64,000 bases of DNA from Caprimulgus europaeus (lineage: Eukaryota > Chordata > Aves > Caprimulgiformes > Caprimulgidae), in assembly GCA_907165065.1 (NCBI GenBank), contig OU015544.1:1240001-1304000 (forward strand), written 5' to 3'. Made by a program: the position numbers and the translations under genes. Below are positions 12,927 through 25,110 of this stretch, piece by piece. The notes under the pieces were generated by a model, which worked only from the letters and a program-made list of their open reading frames with translations, had not been told where the DNA came from and did not search any database. Position 1 is the first letter of the stretch. Each line of letters begins with the position of its first letter.

Positions 12927-13260
12927 TTCCAGTTTTGGATGTAGAGGTTGGGTCCAAAAGGTTGTACAGCATGTGTTTCACAGCAGTTGTTCTAAAATTC
13001 CTTTCCTGGAGTATTCTGAGGCTTTCATGATTCTTAGTCTGTCTAATTAGATTGTGGGGCTCAGAGGACTTGGCTAACTCTGCCAGTTGGGCTCTGTCAG
13101 GGCAAAGTCTTTGATGCTCTGAGGAGTCCAGAGACAATAATGATGTCTGTATTTCAGTAGTTAAGTGCAGGGGTTTGCAAGAACAAGTGATTTGGAAGCT
13201 GTGGCTTTCCATTTGAAGCTGGCCTGTGTAGCTATTGCCTCCTAGGTTGGTTGTAACACT

Positions 13261-13291
13261 GGGGTGGTGGTGGTGGTGTGTGTTGGTGTGT
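13261..13291 (+). repeat. (GGT)n / (GT)n simple repeat
   Basis: GGGGTGGTGGTGGTGGTGTG followed by GTGTTGGTGTGTG. Short purine/T microsatellite. Confidence 0.85.
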
Positions 13292-16200
13292 GCATTTGTT
13301 TCATAGACTTTCCCAGAGTCAAATCTTCCATTCAAATCCAAGGTTAAGAAAACAGCTTTTTAAAAATAACCAAAACAGGTTTATCTGCTTTAGTGAATCT
13401 CCTTTTTGGAGCCTGAAGATAACTGAGGCATTGCTACATCTTTTTGAAAGATGCCCCTTCAGAAATAAAGGGCTCGGGTGTGTGAATAAGTTACTGGCAG
13501 CAAGGAGGTGCCTTGAACCTGGTGCAGAACATCATCCCTCCTGTGGCTCTGTGTGCATGCACCTCGGTGCTGCTGCTGCAGGGGTTAACTAACCCCGTCT
13601 GCAGCCACACCTTCCAAATACCAGATCCACCAACTTGTGTCTCATCACCTCCAGAGAGCAGGGCGTGAAGGATTAGGACTTCAGTAAGGCTTTTGAGAGG
13701 GTGCTTACAGGCTGGAACACCTGTTCTGGTTAAAATTTAGATGCTGATTTGTTAAATGTAAATTTTCTGATGTCTACTGGATTGTCACAGGAGGTAGGCA
13801 GGGAATCTCTGTAAATGTGTCTCTCATCCTTCACTGAGTAGCGTGTCATGCATTCGGGGTACCGAGTGAGAACCCATTTGTTCCCGTTGGACATAGTTTA
13901 CTCTGGAGCTTTTTTAAGCAGATGTTTTGGAGACTTTCCCCTCTCCTGCACCCCTCTTGGTGACAGCAGCACTGTGCTGCCTGCTTGTGCTGTAGGAGCC
14001 CAGTGGGACAGTCCTGTTTAGGCAGCTGGAAGTGTCCTGCTGTTGTGCTGCTGGTTTCTCACGGGCTGGAGTGAAGTTCTAGGTGTGTGAATGTCCGTGA
14101 CAGCGATGGGAGAATAGACAGTATCACTCTGGAGGCTGTTCCACCGACAGGAATGCTGTCAGAGCCCTACACTGTCATCTTCTTACCTGCCTTCTCTTAG
14201 TTCACTTATTCCATGATCTCTCATTAGATTGACTGTTGGATTAGCTGTTAGTGGTTACAGGCTCCAGCTCTGCCTTTTGGAAAGAGGACCTTCGGGGTAA
14301 TCACAGAAGAACAAAACAATTGACCTTGCCAATAGCCATAGGAAATGTTGCTTGAAGGAAGCAGGAAACACAGCACATCTAATATTATTTTTGCCTAGAA
14401 CCTGGATTAGAAACGCTCTGCATCATCCAGGGTCTGTCTCCTCCGTACCCACCTGGGATCTCAGGTTGTCCTGTTGAGGATATGTGTTCAGATGCTGGCA
14501 CCTAGGAGTGTAGTTCACAGCTAGATCTGTAGCTTACCAAAGAAATGACTTTAAAAATTCTGTTGAGGAGGATAAAGAGAAAGATCAAAAGGAGCCAACC
14601 TTTTGTCATCTCCTAAGAAGAAAAACACTCAAATATTAGTTATGGAAATATCCCTTTTACAGAAAGAAGTGCAGTACTCCCAGCATTGTGTGTCTAATCC
14701 TCACTTGACCGAGCACAGGAAGCCTTTATACACATGGACTTTCTCCTGCATCTGCTTTTCTCTTGCCTTGGCTCACCTGGCTTGAGCCCATCCCGTGTGT
14801 GTGCGAGCGTGCCAGTGCAGATGGGATACGACTTGAAGGGAGCTGCAGGATGAGCTGAGCAATGCTTTTTTTTCTACTTTGCCACTTCAATTTTGGTTAA
14901 ACCTCTTAGTCAGAGGGTGATTTCCATTTCGTCTTGAGTTACATTGGGCTTCTATGGCTCACTTCAAGCTATAGCTTGCCTCCCTAAACTTCTGATGTAA
15001 GCCCTATTGCTTGATTAGCCCGTGGCTGCGAGGAGCCATACCTACTCCTGGGTATGTAAATATTTTCTGTTCTTTGCCTTCATTTGTCAGACATTTGGGT
15101 TCCGTGTGAGCACGAACGGAAAAGTTTATTCTTGTTTCCGAGGGAAGGCAACAAAGGTTTATCTGAATGATCAAAGCAGAATTTATGGGGAGATACAGTG
15201 GAAACTATTCCTGGCTGTTTAGAAGCTGATGTGCAGGAGTAAGCCAAGAGGAACAGAAATGAGTACTCAGTTCAGTTCTTCCTAAGTCAGACTTCTCTTG
15301 GGCCTTTCCTGGTCCTGAACTGCAGTGAGTTTCCACTAAGCACATGATTTTTCTTGTGTCTAATATTTCCTATGGATTATTAGACACATAATAGGGTTGT
15401 GACAAGCAGTGGCCCTGCTTCTTGTGAAGTGCTACTTCAGTGGAGCTGCAGAAAGGGACTTTTTTTAGTTCTAAATTATTTTATCATCTGATATTCTTCT
15501 ATTACTTTTTCACTTTCCTCCTGCCATGGCTGTGTACCCGGGTTGGCTGGAGGCCACCGTGGGTTCCTGTGCTCTCTGGGGCAGGCTGTGTCCGGTGAGA
15601 TGGTTGCTCCACTGCATTCTGGGTTAATGAGCCCAAACTTGTATTCTTGGGCTTTCATTTTGTCTCTGTTCCTGGATGAGGGTAGCATGCCTGGCCCACT
15701 TGAGCGAGCTGTCGTCATTACAGCCAGGTTGCTTATCTGCTTAAGTTGACTCTAATGAGGTGTGACAGCCTGGAGTTCAGGCACCAGCTGCTGGAAGGGA
15801 GCTGGTTCTGTGGATAGTAGGGGTTCAAGTATGTGCATTGCCTGGCTTTAGCAAATGTATTCCAACACTGTAAATTGTTACAGCCAATCTAAGGGACCCC
15901 ACTTGAAGACATACTCAGAGTTGTAGCAGGTCTGCTGGTACAGCCACGCTGTAAGGAAGCCTGATCCTTTCAGAAATAGATGGTACACTGCGTTTTCCTC
16001 CTCTGCTTGCATCGGGAAGGCACAGGTAGCTGGTAAGCTGGCTCTGTGCAGCCTCTCTAACAGCAGCAGGGTGGTTTGTGACCCTTTCCACACCAGACCT
16101 GATTGGAATGATGGTTCATCTGCAAATGGTTGTGTGTACAAGACCTGGTGGCCTCATTCCTTGGCTTTGGCAATCTGTGGCCTCTCCTTCAGAGGACAGT

Positions 16201-17601
16201 AATGCCCCTTGATTTCTTGATTGAACTTGCTTATTCCTGAGGAAAACCCAGAGAGTGTGTGTATAAGGCTCACTAGGTAACAAAAACTGTGAAGTCTTCT
16301 GCTTGTTTTTCTGTGCATTAGAATCCATTAAATTGAGGCTGATTTCTTCTTTCTTGTTGACTGTTTGCCTTGGGGGCCAGAGGCATGAGACCCTCTGCCA
16401 CCGTGGACTGGTCTGTAATGCAGGTTTCCCCACACTGATCCCTGAGTGTGGTTGTGTCAGCTATAGCTGGCTCTGCTTCCTTGAATACTTTTCCTCCAAG
16501 CACTTGAAGAGCTCAATTTTGTTCAACCTGCTGATACAGGATACACTCCTACTTCCCCGAGGCAGGGGCAGTTAGGGAATACTTGTCCTTACATTCCTTG
16601 CAGTGGCAGGTTCATTCTTTAGATGGAAATCAATGGAGTTCTCGTCATGCCGGTTAAAGCTGTATGGATTTCAGAGGAGTGTATGGTGAAAAATTAAAAA
16701 TTTATGGAGTTCAAAGGCTTCTGTTGCTTTCTTCAAATTCTCTAGTTCCCTCCTTCATGCTGTTATGTTTATAGCTAGGCCTGTGTAGCTTCTGAGATCT
16801 TGCAGAACAACATTCCCGTTGTTGTGGAGCTCATGTAGGCCATTCCCAGATGAACAGAACGCTTGCAAGAAGCTAGAGACATGAAGAGTGTTTTACAGAG
16901 TGGGAAAAATACCTGGTGATGTCTGAAGTTAATGCTTTCATTACGTTTTAGTGACAGCCCCAGCAGGTGAGTCAATGGGTGGCATCGCCTCCGGGTGCAG
17001 AAGGAGGCTGAGCCGGTGACGGAGCGCTGGGAGAGGCGTGACCTGCCGTGTTTGTGGCATCTGACTCTGGCCAGCACTCTGCAGACCTGTTGGTGCAGCG
17101 AGGCTCTGCCCTCGGTGTCAGCTCCTGAGCACGGCACCGTCAGCGGTCCGTTTGAGCCTGCTGAGCCAAGGGTTAGCTCGCAGCCCTTCCAAATCCAGGG
17201 TCCTACCGTCTCGCTCCCTCCCACACTGAGCGTTTGGAACAGCAGTGTCCAATTATGGCCAGGAGACGCTGCAAGAGCTTCACAGAAGGGTCATTATTTT
17301 GTCACCTAGGTGACAGTTTGTTACCCTGCCAGTTGTCTGGAGTGCAGCAAGCCACTTCACATACAGCTGACATGGTTTAGACACTTTTTAGTGAACAAAA
17401 TGGGTAGCTGTATCCTTAGTCCTTGTCTCTCGGAAAAATCAGTTTCCAACTGTTGCATCTGTGATGAGGCTGCTTTGAATTGGTGAATTTTGCAGCAGTT
17501 GTCTGCTTTGTCTCTTTCTGCTCGAGAAGAGGGTGGTTATCCTGGTTTAGAAGTGCTTTTAGAGACCTGAATCTTCAGAAGGCGCTGGGAGATAGGAAGG
17601 T

Positions 17602-17702
17602 GCTGTTCCTGTTTCTCAGATAGGTAAACTGAGACGTGGCACTGTGACCTGTGCAAAACTGCCAGAGGCCATCCAGGGATTGCCTCTTGGACTAAAAACA
17701 GG
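17602..17702 (-). mobile_element. MIR-like SINE remnant
   Basis: On the minus strand this follows the MIR (CORE-SINE) consensus. The plus strand shows GTTTCTCAGATAGGTAAACT, then GAGACGTGGCACTGTGACCT, a degenerate AAAACTGCCAGAGGCC and CATCCAGGGATTG, in the order expected of inverted MIR (tail-side phrase CCATTTTACAGATGAGGAAA first). It is old and diverged, as MIR copies in birds are. Ends are approximate. Confidence 0.72.
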
Positions 17703-19805
17703 CTTCTGTGTTTATGTTAACATATATTTATAGTACCTCCCTTTAAGAGGGTTCTCCAGACTGTCCACTGTGGATTTATGCTGCAGGTCATTATTCTGAG
17801 CTGGGCAACTCCTCTTTGGAGATGCCAAGTGTAGGTTCAGTTTTTAATTTTTCTTTTAAGTTAGGTTTTCTTTATGATGCACCTTGTTAACAAATGAAAC
17901 CAGTGAACGAGGAGCCACTGGGAGTAAAGCAAGCTGGTAGAACTTGCCAGCTGACTTTTATTGGTGGCCTATCCTCTGCCACCTCGTGAGGAGTCGTTTG
18001 TTAACGAAGGTCCTCTCAGCTTGACCAGTGCACTGTAATCCTTACGAGTCATTTAAAGCAGCGTAGGCAGTTAAAGATTAATTTTGCATGCAGTGACCTC
18101 TTTATTTTTAACTGCTTTGCCTCCTGCATCTTTAGAAATAACAAACAAATGCTCCAAACACACCAACCCCCTCGGAAGACAATGATTTCATTGTGGCTGC
18201 GGACATGACATGCGTTACATAAATATTGGTGCTTACGTGCCTGCTGATTCTTTGTCCTTGGATGCTGAGTTTTCCAGCCCTGCTGGTCCTGTTTCGTAAG
18301 AGCCTGGGAGGAAACACAACCAACAATTTACGGCCCTGACGTTACTGATTGGTCAAGATAGCTCTTGTGGCTTGGTCTGTTAACGAGGTGGATATTTTTT
18401 TATTAACGTGATCAGACTGGTTTATCTCTCCCTTCAGTTCAGCAGAGCACAGCTGCTGTGGCACTCCTGTGCATTTGTCTTGAGCTTTTAGATGTCTTTC
18501 TGTTGGTTATTGCAGGATGCAAAAGAGCTTTACAAAGACAGTTCAAGCCTTGTCATCTCTGGAAGGAAAGTAACAAAGCCTTATCCTCTTGAAGGCAGGG
18601 GGAGGTGGAGGAATGATGCACAGAGAAATTGTCCTTGGAACACGCTTGTGAAATGTGTTGCATTCTGCCCCTTCCTCCCCCATGGCTTCTGTCCACGGAC
18701 AGCAGCGTGCTCCTACAGCCATGCACTCACGCTGCTCTTTTAGCTCAAGTGATGGGGTGTTGTGTTAAGGAGCTGCGAGCCCCAGTTTTCAGACCCTGCT
18801 GATGACTGGTGCTGGAGGTAGTTTTAATTTCCTGAAGACTCCATATAACTCCAGTGGAGCTCAGAGCTGTTCTCTGCTTGTTTCTGTAGCTAGGCCACAC
18901 TTCCTTGCAGAGAATGAAATCTAAATCTCTACATGATCTAACAGTTGTTTCCTAAAATGTGAACAAAATCAAAGAATGAAGAATCTGTGTTGTTCAGAGC
19001 AGCTTGAGAAGCTGAAATATTGACTGAAGTAACTGAGAGAAAATAGAGGGGTTTTTAATGGCATTTTTCTAGATTGTTTAATGTGTTAAATTAATCCTTA
19101 CTAGCAAGGCCTTTTAACTTAAGTCAAAGTGATTGTGTATATGTGCTCCTGTAATTGTAAGGTCACTGTCTGGACACAGGCACCAGAGAGGGTAATTTTT
19201 GGTGCAGTATCTCACTTCTTGAATCAAAGATATTTTACAAAACTGAGATGCATATGTAAGAGAGAACTGAAGTGTAACCTGCATACAGAAACTTGGGGGG
19301 TGGGAGGAGAGCCTGATAGACTTGTTTAACCTTTGGGTGCCTCTTGGCTCAGTGGCCCTTGGATACTGCTACTTCATGGAAAAAGTTCTAAATATAGTGC
19401 TCGTTTGTTGTTGAATAATAACTGCAGAGGGTGGATGCTAAGAGTTTCCAGCTCCTTGTGGGGCGTAAGCAGGGCAGGAGATATATACTGTAAATGAGAC
19501 ACTTAATGAGTATTCAGTCCAGTAATACTGCTGAGCATACTTGTTGATTTATTTGTAGACTATTGCAAGCCTGTTTGTCATAAGAAGCTCCCTGAGATGA
19601 AACCTGAGGCTCATTTTTTGCTCTTGAGAGATACTGCCTTTTCATTCCCTTTTTGCCTGGTATGTATCAGCTGCCAGACACGAGACCTTGCTGTCCATAC
19701 GTTTACTTACAGAGATAAAGAGATTTTGAAGGTAAATAGAATGGGCAGGGAGTGTTTTGGGGAAAGGGATCAACAAGGTCATCTTTTCCTGGGAGAGACA
19801 AAACC
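17703..19805 (+). other. MSI2: Intron between two MIR-like remnants, no gene seen
   Basis: Mixed intron sequence. The frame at 18492-18743 begins next to a good acceptor-like tract (TTGGTTATTGCAG ending at 18515) but no convincing donor follows, so no exon is called. Confidence 0.75.
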
Positions 19806-19914
19806 TAGGGAAAGGTGAAGAAATTTGCCTGAGGTCACCCAGGAGGTCTGTGATGGAGCTGGGGTCTGAAACTCTTGTTTTTCAGAATCCAGTCCTTTAA
19901 CCAAGATGTCATCC
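19806..19914 (-). mobile_element. MIR-like SINE remnant
   Basis: The plus strand reads GAAGAAATTTGCCTGAGGTC, ACCCAGGAGGTCTGTGATGG, AGCTGGGGTCTGAAACTC and then AATCCAGTCCTTTAACCAAG. This is the inverted MIR body running into the tRNA-derived head, where the consensus has GGTCACACAGC, AGCTGGGATTTGAAC and CCAGTGCTCTTTCCAC. It is one of the clearest ancient SINE matches in the window. Its orientation matches the copy 2.1 kb upstream, but the pair is probably coincidental. Confidence 0.82.
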
Positions 19915-20319
19915 TTCCCTGGAAGTTCAAAAACCCTCTTGCTTTTAACCACCCAGTGAGTGAATCTGCTTCCTTTGTTGCTCTGTTTTCCCAGAGCTTT
20001 TACCTTAGAAGACCTTACCATCTTGAACAATTTCCCTGCATAAAGCTTGCTTCACTGCTGTTTCATTTCACTAACTTTCACTTGAAAATCAGATGCTTCC
20101 CTATCTTTTCTTTTTACTTCCTTATACAGCTTTTCCCTGTTGCTGTAGCTCATTAAATTGTGCAGCTGTGTGTTATTTAACATCATAAAGCGTTTAGAGA
20201 TATCATTCATATAAAAGGATACAAAATGAATGTGCATTGTAATTCTAGTCTCGAGGTAGCAAAGTTCTGTGAGGAGTTGTGACTTTTATGGTTCTGTAAA
20301 AGCTTTTTCTTACCTTTTT

Positions 20320-20440
20320 TATTTAGTGCTTTTCTGATTTGTAATTATTTGTGTGTAGGTAAATAATTTATAATGCAGTTATTAAGTAATCTGCATAATT
20401 ATGTGCATTAAATTAATATAGATATGAAGTTGTATGGAAA
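20320..20440. other. AT-rich homeodomain/POU-like block, candidate noncoding element
   Basis: Contains GTAATTATTTG, GTAAATAATTTATAATGC, TGCATAATTATGTGC and AAATTAATATAG within about 100 bp. Dense TAAT cores plus TGCATAATTA-type words suggest an enhancer-like element. Inference only. Confidence 0.25.
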
Positions 20441-22482
20441 ATGTCAATTATCTCTCTTTCCACCAGTTCAGCAGTAGGCAGCGTGCTGAACTGGGTTGCT
20501 CCACGCTGGCCCAGCTCCAGGTGTGTGCCCTGACCTGTGGTCAGAGGATTCCTGTTGTGCTGAAAACTGATGCAAATAAAGCCACACACCAACCCCGGGC
20601 CCTCCGGGGAGGCAGGTGTGCTGGTGCCAAGGGGCTGACCTCGGAGGCAGAGGAGAGGATGGCAAAGCTTTGTTTTTCGATTATTTGGTAATGAGAATCT
20701 TGATGGAGTTTGGCAACACGGGTCTGAAGCAGCCATGCCAGCTCCTACGTGTTGTATTGGGTATTAATAGCTCCCGATTGAACTGTAGCTGCCTTTCGCC
20801 TCTGCTTGCTCTTTTTTTTTTCCCTTTCTTTTCTTAAAGCAGATTAGCATTTGTGTGTCTGAGTTTTCTCTGCTGGGGCGTGGAGACCATGTATTTCCTC
20901 TCCAGGATCACAGAGAGCCTCGGCTGGTGTCAATCACTTCCGAAGCCAGGGGTGATACGGTCAGCACGGGCTGTATCTGATTTTCCAGATGGGTTTTTTG
21001 TGCTGTGCATGTGTGGTTTGTTGTTGTGTTGGCTTGCTTGCTTGTTTGTTTGTTGTTCTTAACTTCAAATACTCATTTTGGGGGCCTAATTGCCATTGTT
21101 TGTTTCTGTGTTCTGGATGTGTGTCAAGCAGTTTGCTGGGAGCTCTGCAGAGCCGTTTGGGAGATGGGAAGGCTGGTCTCGGAGCTGGTCCCCGCTCCCT
21201 GGGGAGCTGCTCCTGGCAGGGAGGCACCCCCTGCGCTGCCCGGGGGTGACGGCTGCCCTGGCCGCTTTGCTGGGTGTGGGTGTGTGTGTCCAAGCTCGTG
21301 CACGTTTCCAAGGGCTGTTGGGTGGAAGTGTGTCCCAGGGGGCAGGCACAGCGCTCCGCTCCTCTGGCGCTGCTTTGGAACGTGTGCTCGCCTGTGTTGC
21401 CGTGAGAGCTGGTTGGTGGATCTGTGGCCCCACGGTGGAAGCTTCTTTTGTGGGAGATGGCTCTTCTCCACTTGGCTGTGTGCACTGAAAGCTACCTTGG
21501 TAGCTGTGTGTCTTACAGAGCGAAAGCAGGGTGCCTTTAGGAGTGTCCTTGTGTCCTGCAGATCATCTCAGTAATACCTTTTCACATACCTCCTTGAATA
21601 ACCATTAAAAGCATTTTCTCCTCTTTTTTCTTTTTTTTTAAGTATCCTGGCCAAAGCAAATAAGGAATTAGAGCAAGCTGAGGCTGGTATAATATACTAA
21701 ACCATGACTCTAACAGCAATTAACGCAAAGGAATGAACGTTTTACAGTGCCCTGCAGTTATCCTTAGTTCTCAGTGGTAAACTGAAATAAGCCTGGTATC
21801 TGTGTGCTAGACTAACTGCCATTTTTATTGCATTACATGGTTTATTGCTCATTTTTTCTTTCATTTCAGGCTTCTCTCAGGCTATTCTCCTTCCTCTTTC
21901 ATAATGACCCCCAAAGAAGAATGCTATAGTTAGTATAGCTGATTTTTGACACAGTTGAGTTCTGATACTGATGTCGTCTGTACAACTCAACATTTGGCCA
22001 TTTTACCCTGCTGCCAGGACTGGAGGTGGCTGAGAGAGCCTGTGCCCTTGAGAGAGGAAATGGAAAAGGTGTGGTTTGCAGAGAATTCACTGGCTCACCT
22101 GTGTCCAAGTGCATGCCTTGCTTTGAGCTCAGGGTACTTCTACTGATTTTGCTGGAGCTGCTCACACGCTTGGTCAAGTCTTCATCTCGCTATGTCCCAA
22201 GTCTCTTCTCAACAAGGGAGTTGTCCCACTTAAGTACTGTACAAATAAATGTGTCTTTAGCAGGACATGGTGCCCCACTCAGGAGGGTGAGGTAGCTCTG
22301 CAATGTTACTGTGTACGTGTTCAGGTTTGGACTGGCCTAATGATTTTCAGTAAGAAAGTGGCTTCCTTGGTGCTTGTAAGAAGTAAAAGCATTAATGCCA
22401 CTTAGCTTCTTTCCCATTTAAAAGATGCTAAATGTTCCCCATTGCTCTCCCCAGCTTTGTCTTGGGCTCTTTTAACTTCTAG

Positions 22483-22556
22483 ACAGTTTGGGGTAGAAAC
22501 CATCCAAAGAGTAGCATGCTGGGGAGCTTGTTTTGGTGGTGGCAGCCAGGAAACAG
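22483..22556 (+). other. Candidate cryptic (poison-type) exon, 74 bp
   Basis: An acceptor-like tract (GGGCTCTTTTAACTTCTAG, AG at 22481-22482) is followed 74 bp later by CAG|GTAAGA at 22557. Read in phase 0 the segment has no stop. At 74 nt it would shift the MSI2 frame, and the shifted frame meets TAG inside the RRM2 exon (ten codons into it). No protein similarity is seen. Such acceptor-donor pairs arise often by chance in long introns, so confidence is low. Confidence 0.2.
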
Positions 22557-24824
22557 GTAAGAGCAGAGGTGTTAGTGCTGCCCAAGTCAGGGTTAGCACG
22601 GCTTGCCCTGAGCTTTACCCCTTGTTCACGTGGAAGGAAGGAGATGGGAGAGAGCCTGAGCTCTAGCAACTGGCTGCATGTGTATGATATCGGGGTATGA
22701 AGAACATCTGTGTGGAAACTTGAAGGAATATGCTCTTCAGGCTTGAAAAAGAACGGGTAATGTAAGAAAACGCTGTTGTTTAATACATTTTTTGCTTGGA
22801 AGCTATAGTTAACACATGCTGTAATGCTGCTTGCTCGTGTGATACAGTAGCAGCACGACACTTCAGATTTATTACTTCTGGTTTCTCTTTAAAGAAATCC
22901 TGAATCTGGAATCAGAAGAATGCTTTTTTTCTCTCAAGCTACAGAAGGGAAAAAATTTCAAACCGACATAAATCAAAAATATATTAAAGGCCAACAAAAC
23001 AGATGAAAACTTTTTTGGAAGATTGTCTATAATGTTTGGCAGAAGAGACTAATGTGCTGTGGTTTTTGGCTGGATTTATAAATGTGAAATACTCTAGGGT
23101 CCATCTCCTTGAAATGGGCTATTTTTATGTATTTTATCTCTCTGTGTAAAAGCAGCAGAAGCAACTTATGTGTGTATATAATATATGCATTAGCATGTCT
23201 GTATATTAGGTATGCAACATTCTATAAATTAAATTACAACTTTATCTAGAATATTAAATTACAAAGTTATTTTTGTAGTGCAAACACTTATTAGATATCT
23301 TGATTTTAGCCAAGAAATCCTGTGTGCTCTTGTTGACTCGAGGGCTGACGGGACGTGGGTTTTGCATAGGTTCCTTTCTCTCGGGTACACGTGTGCACGT
23401 CAGTAGGAACTCGTTATTCCAGTGAGTTACTGTGGGATGTGCTCTGTCCTTCTTGGACAAACTGCCCCATTGAACCTTTGGAAAGGTGCACTGCGGCTTT
23501 GTGAGGAAAGGCAGCTTTTTGGGGCTTGCCTTGTGTCTGTGGCAGCCAGATGGAACTAATCAGGCCAAGTGGATCAGAGTGAGTTGGCTTTGAGTCTGTT
23601 TGCTCTGCAGTAAGTTTTTTGATGACATGTTTCTTCCCCTTTTAATGCATTTTTAAATTTAGTTATGTGGTTGTGTTCTGTGTAACCAAGTCACACCACA
23701 AAGGAGGTAGTGTGGGGTAATCAGTTAAAGCCACTGCTTCCTCCTCTGGTGCTCTGGCCTCCTGCCTCTGATTTCTAGGATGTTTCTGACATTTTAAGCA
23801 GGGCCAGTCACCCTCTAGACCGCTCGTGCTCGTTTAGTTTTAATCTAGGGCTGTTGTTTTGATTCCAGTGTTTCTGTGACCCTTCCTGCTAGGCTGGGAA
23901 CCTGGTCCGATCCCTGCCCCGGGATCCGTGCCGCGCAGTGCGTCACACAGAGTGGATCATCTCGCTCCCTTTCTCTCCCAAACTGGAGGCTCTGAAGTTT
24001 TGCAGGAGAGGAGAGTTGAACCCTCCTACCCAGATCACTTCAGTGGAGCTGTCTGGCACAGTTTGCACTCCTAAACTCCAACTGCAAACTTAGGGCTTGG
24101 GTCACCTGGCAGAGAGCTACTGATTTCCATTTTTCAGAATACATCTCTCCATGCAGGGGCTCTTGCATGTCTGTGTGTACAACAGTTCCTGAATTGTTAC
24201 CAACACTGCTTGAAGGGTTTCCAAAGAGAGGGCAACACTTAAAAACTATCAATTAGACATGACTAGAGCAATGACAAAAGATGTGAAAACAGTTATCGCT
24301 TTGGTTCCCAAAATAAATCTTCAGGCTGACCCTCCAGGCGTGGCTGTTGGGTTTGGAAGCAACAGCTCTGAGGAAGACGAAGCCTTCCATCTGCTGCCAG
24401 CAGAGCCTTCGAGGTATCAGCAATTCAGTGCAAACCCAACGAGAGTGGTGAACAAACAGGCTCCAGAATAGCAGAGACTTCTCTTAAAACGTCAGTGGTA
24501 GGACGGCAGCAGGGCGGTTAGTGCCGGTGAGGAGCTGGTGGGGCGAAGGCTGCGGTTGAGCCCGCAGTCTGACCCAGGAGGACTGCACTCTGCTGGGTGG
24601 CATCTCCCCCGTGCTCCCAGTTGTACAGAGCTGAGCAGTGTGAAGCTGGGCTCCCACTCCTCACCTGTGTTCTCCCTCCTGCTCTAACTCCTTCCCTAGG
24701 TGTGCTGATGCTCATAATGCTTCGAGTTTTGCTGTTTGCAGTGGGGACGTAACAACTCAAAGCTACATGTAAACAGCTTTGTTGGCTACTTTTACTTTCC
24801 TTGCTTATATTGTACACCTTAAAT

Positions 24825-25110
24825 GTGCTATTTCTTTTGGCATAATGGCAAAATCGCTGCTTATGGGAACTGCCGTAGATAATACAAAAAGCTCTTTGAA
24901 AAGAGCTTTATCAGAGTACAAAGTACTTGGAATTGAAAGCCCCTAGAGGGTTGCTTTATTTTCCCCCTTCATTCAAACTTGTAGTGGTGCAGGATCGAGA
25001 TACATCATGCCCTATTTTCAGCTGATTTGCATGTTAGAGAGAACGGAGTAATTGGTGTTTAACCAGAACAAAAGAGGATCTGTTTGCTAAAAGAAAAAGA
25101 ATTCTTGAAG
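24825..25110. other. AT-rich candidate noncoding element with a short perfect hairpin
   Basis: Contains a perfect inverted repeat, AAAGCTCTTT (24888-24897) and AAAGAGCTTT (24900-24909), then GATTTGCATGTTAGAG, an octamer-like ATTTGCAT site at about 25024-25032, and GAGTAATTGGTG. The low-repeat, motif-dense character suggests possible conservation. Not testable here. Confidence 0.25.

Larger units (their letters stand above)
7763..17601 (+). other. MSI2: Intron, no gene seen
   Basis: About 10 kb of mixed-composition intron. It holds G/T low-complexity stretches at 8160-8212 and 9001-9031, an A/C-rich counterpart at 9143-9168, a T run at about 10628-10639 and another at about 11220-11232, an A run at 12907-12922 and a GGT/GT stretch at 13261-13291. 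ORFs (for example 8803-9288 minus, 12342-12755 plus, 12868-13341 minus) show no domain. A tiny exon-like segment at 16952-16966 is discussed in the findings. Confidence 0.75.

Noticed and set aside
18492-18743. Frame containing DAKELYKDSSSLVISGRK after a good acceptor tract
   Set aside because: Looks exon-like at the 5' side only; no convincing donor follows and I recognise no family.
20961-21574. Overlapping long ORFs of 174 and 189 residues on opposite strands
   Set aside because: Local GC-rich composition lowers stop-codon frequency on both strands; cysteine- or proline-rich translations show no domain or motif.
23700-23800. Possible MIR head (GTGTGGGGTAATCAGTTAAA)
   Set aside because: Only a few bases match the consensus and the following core sequence is not recognisable.
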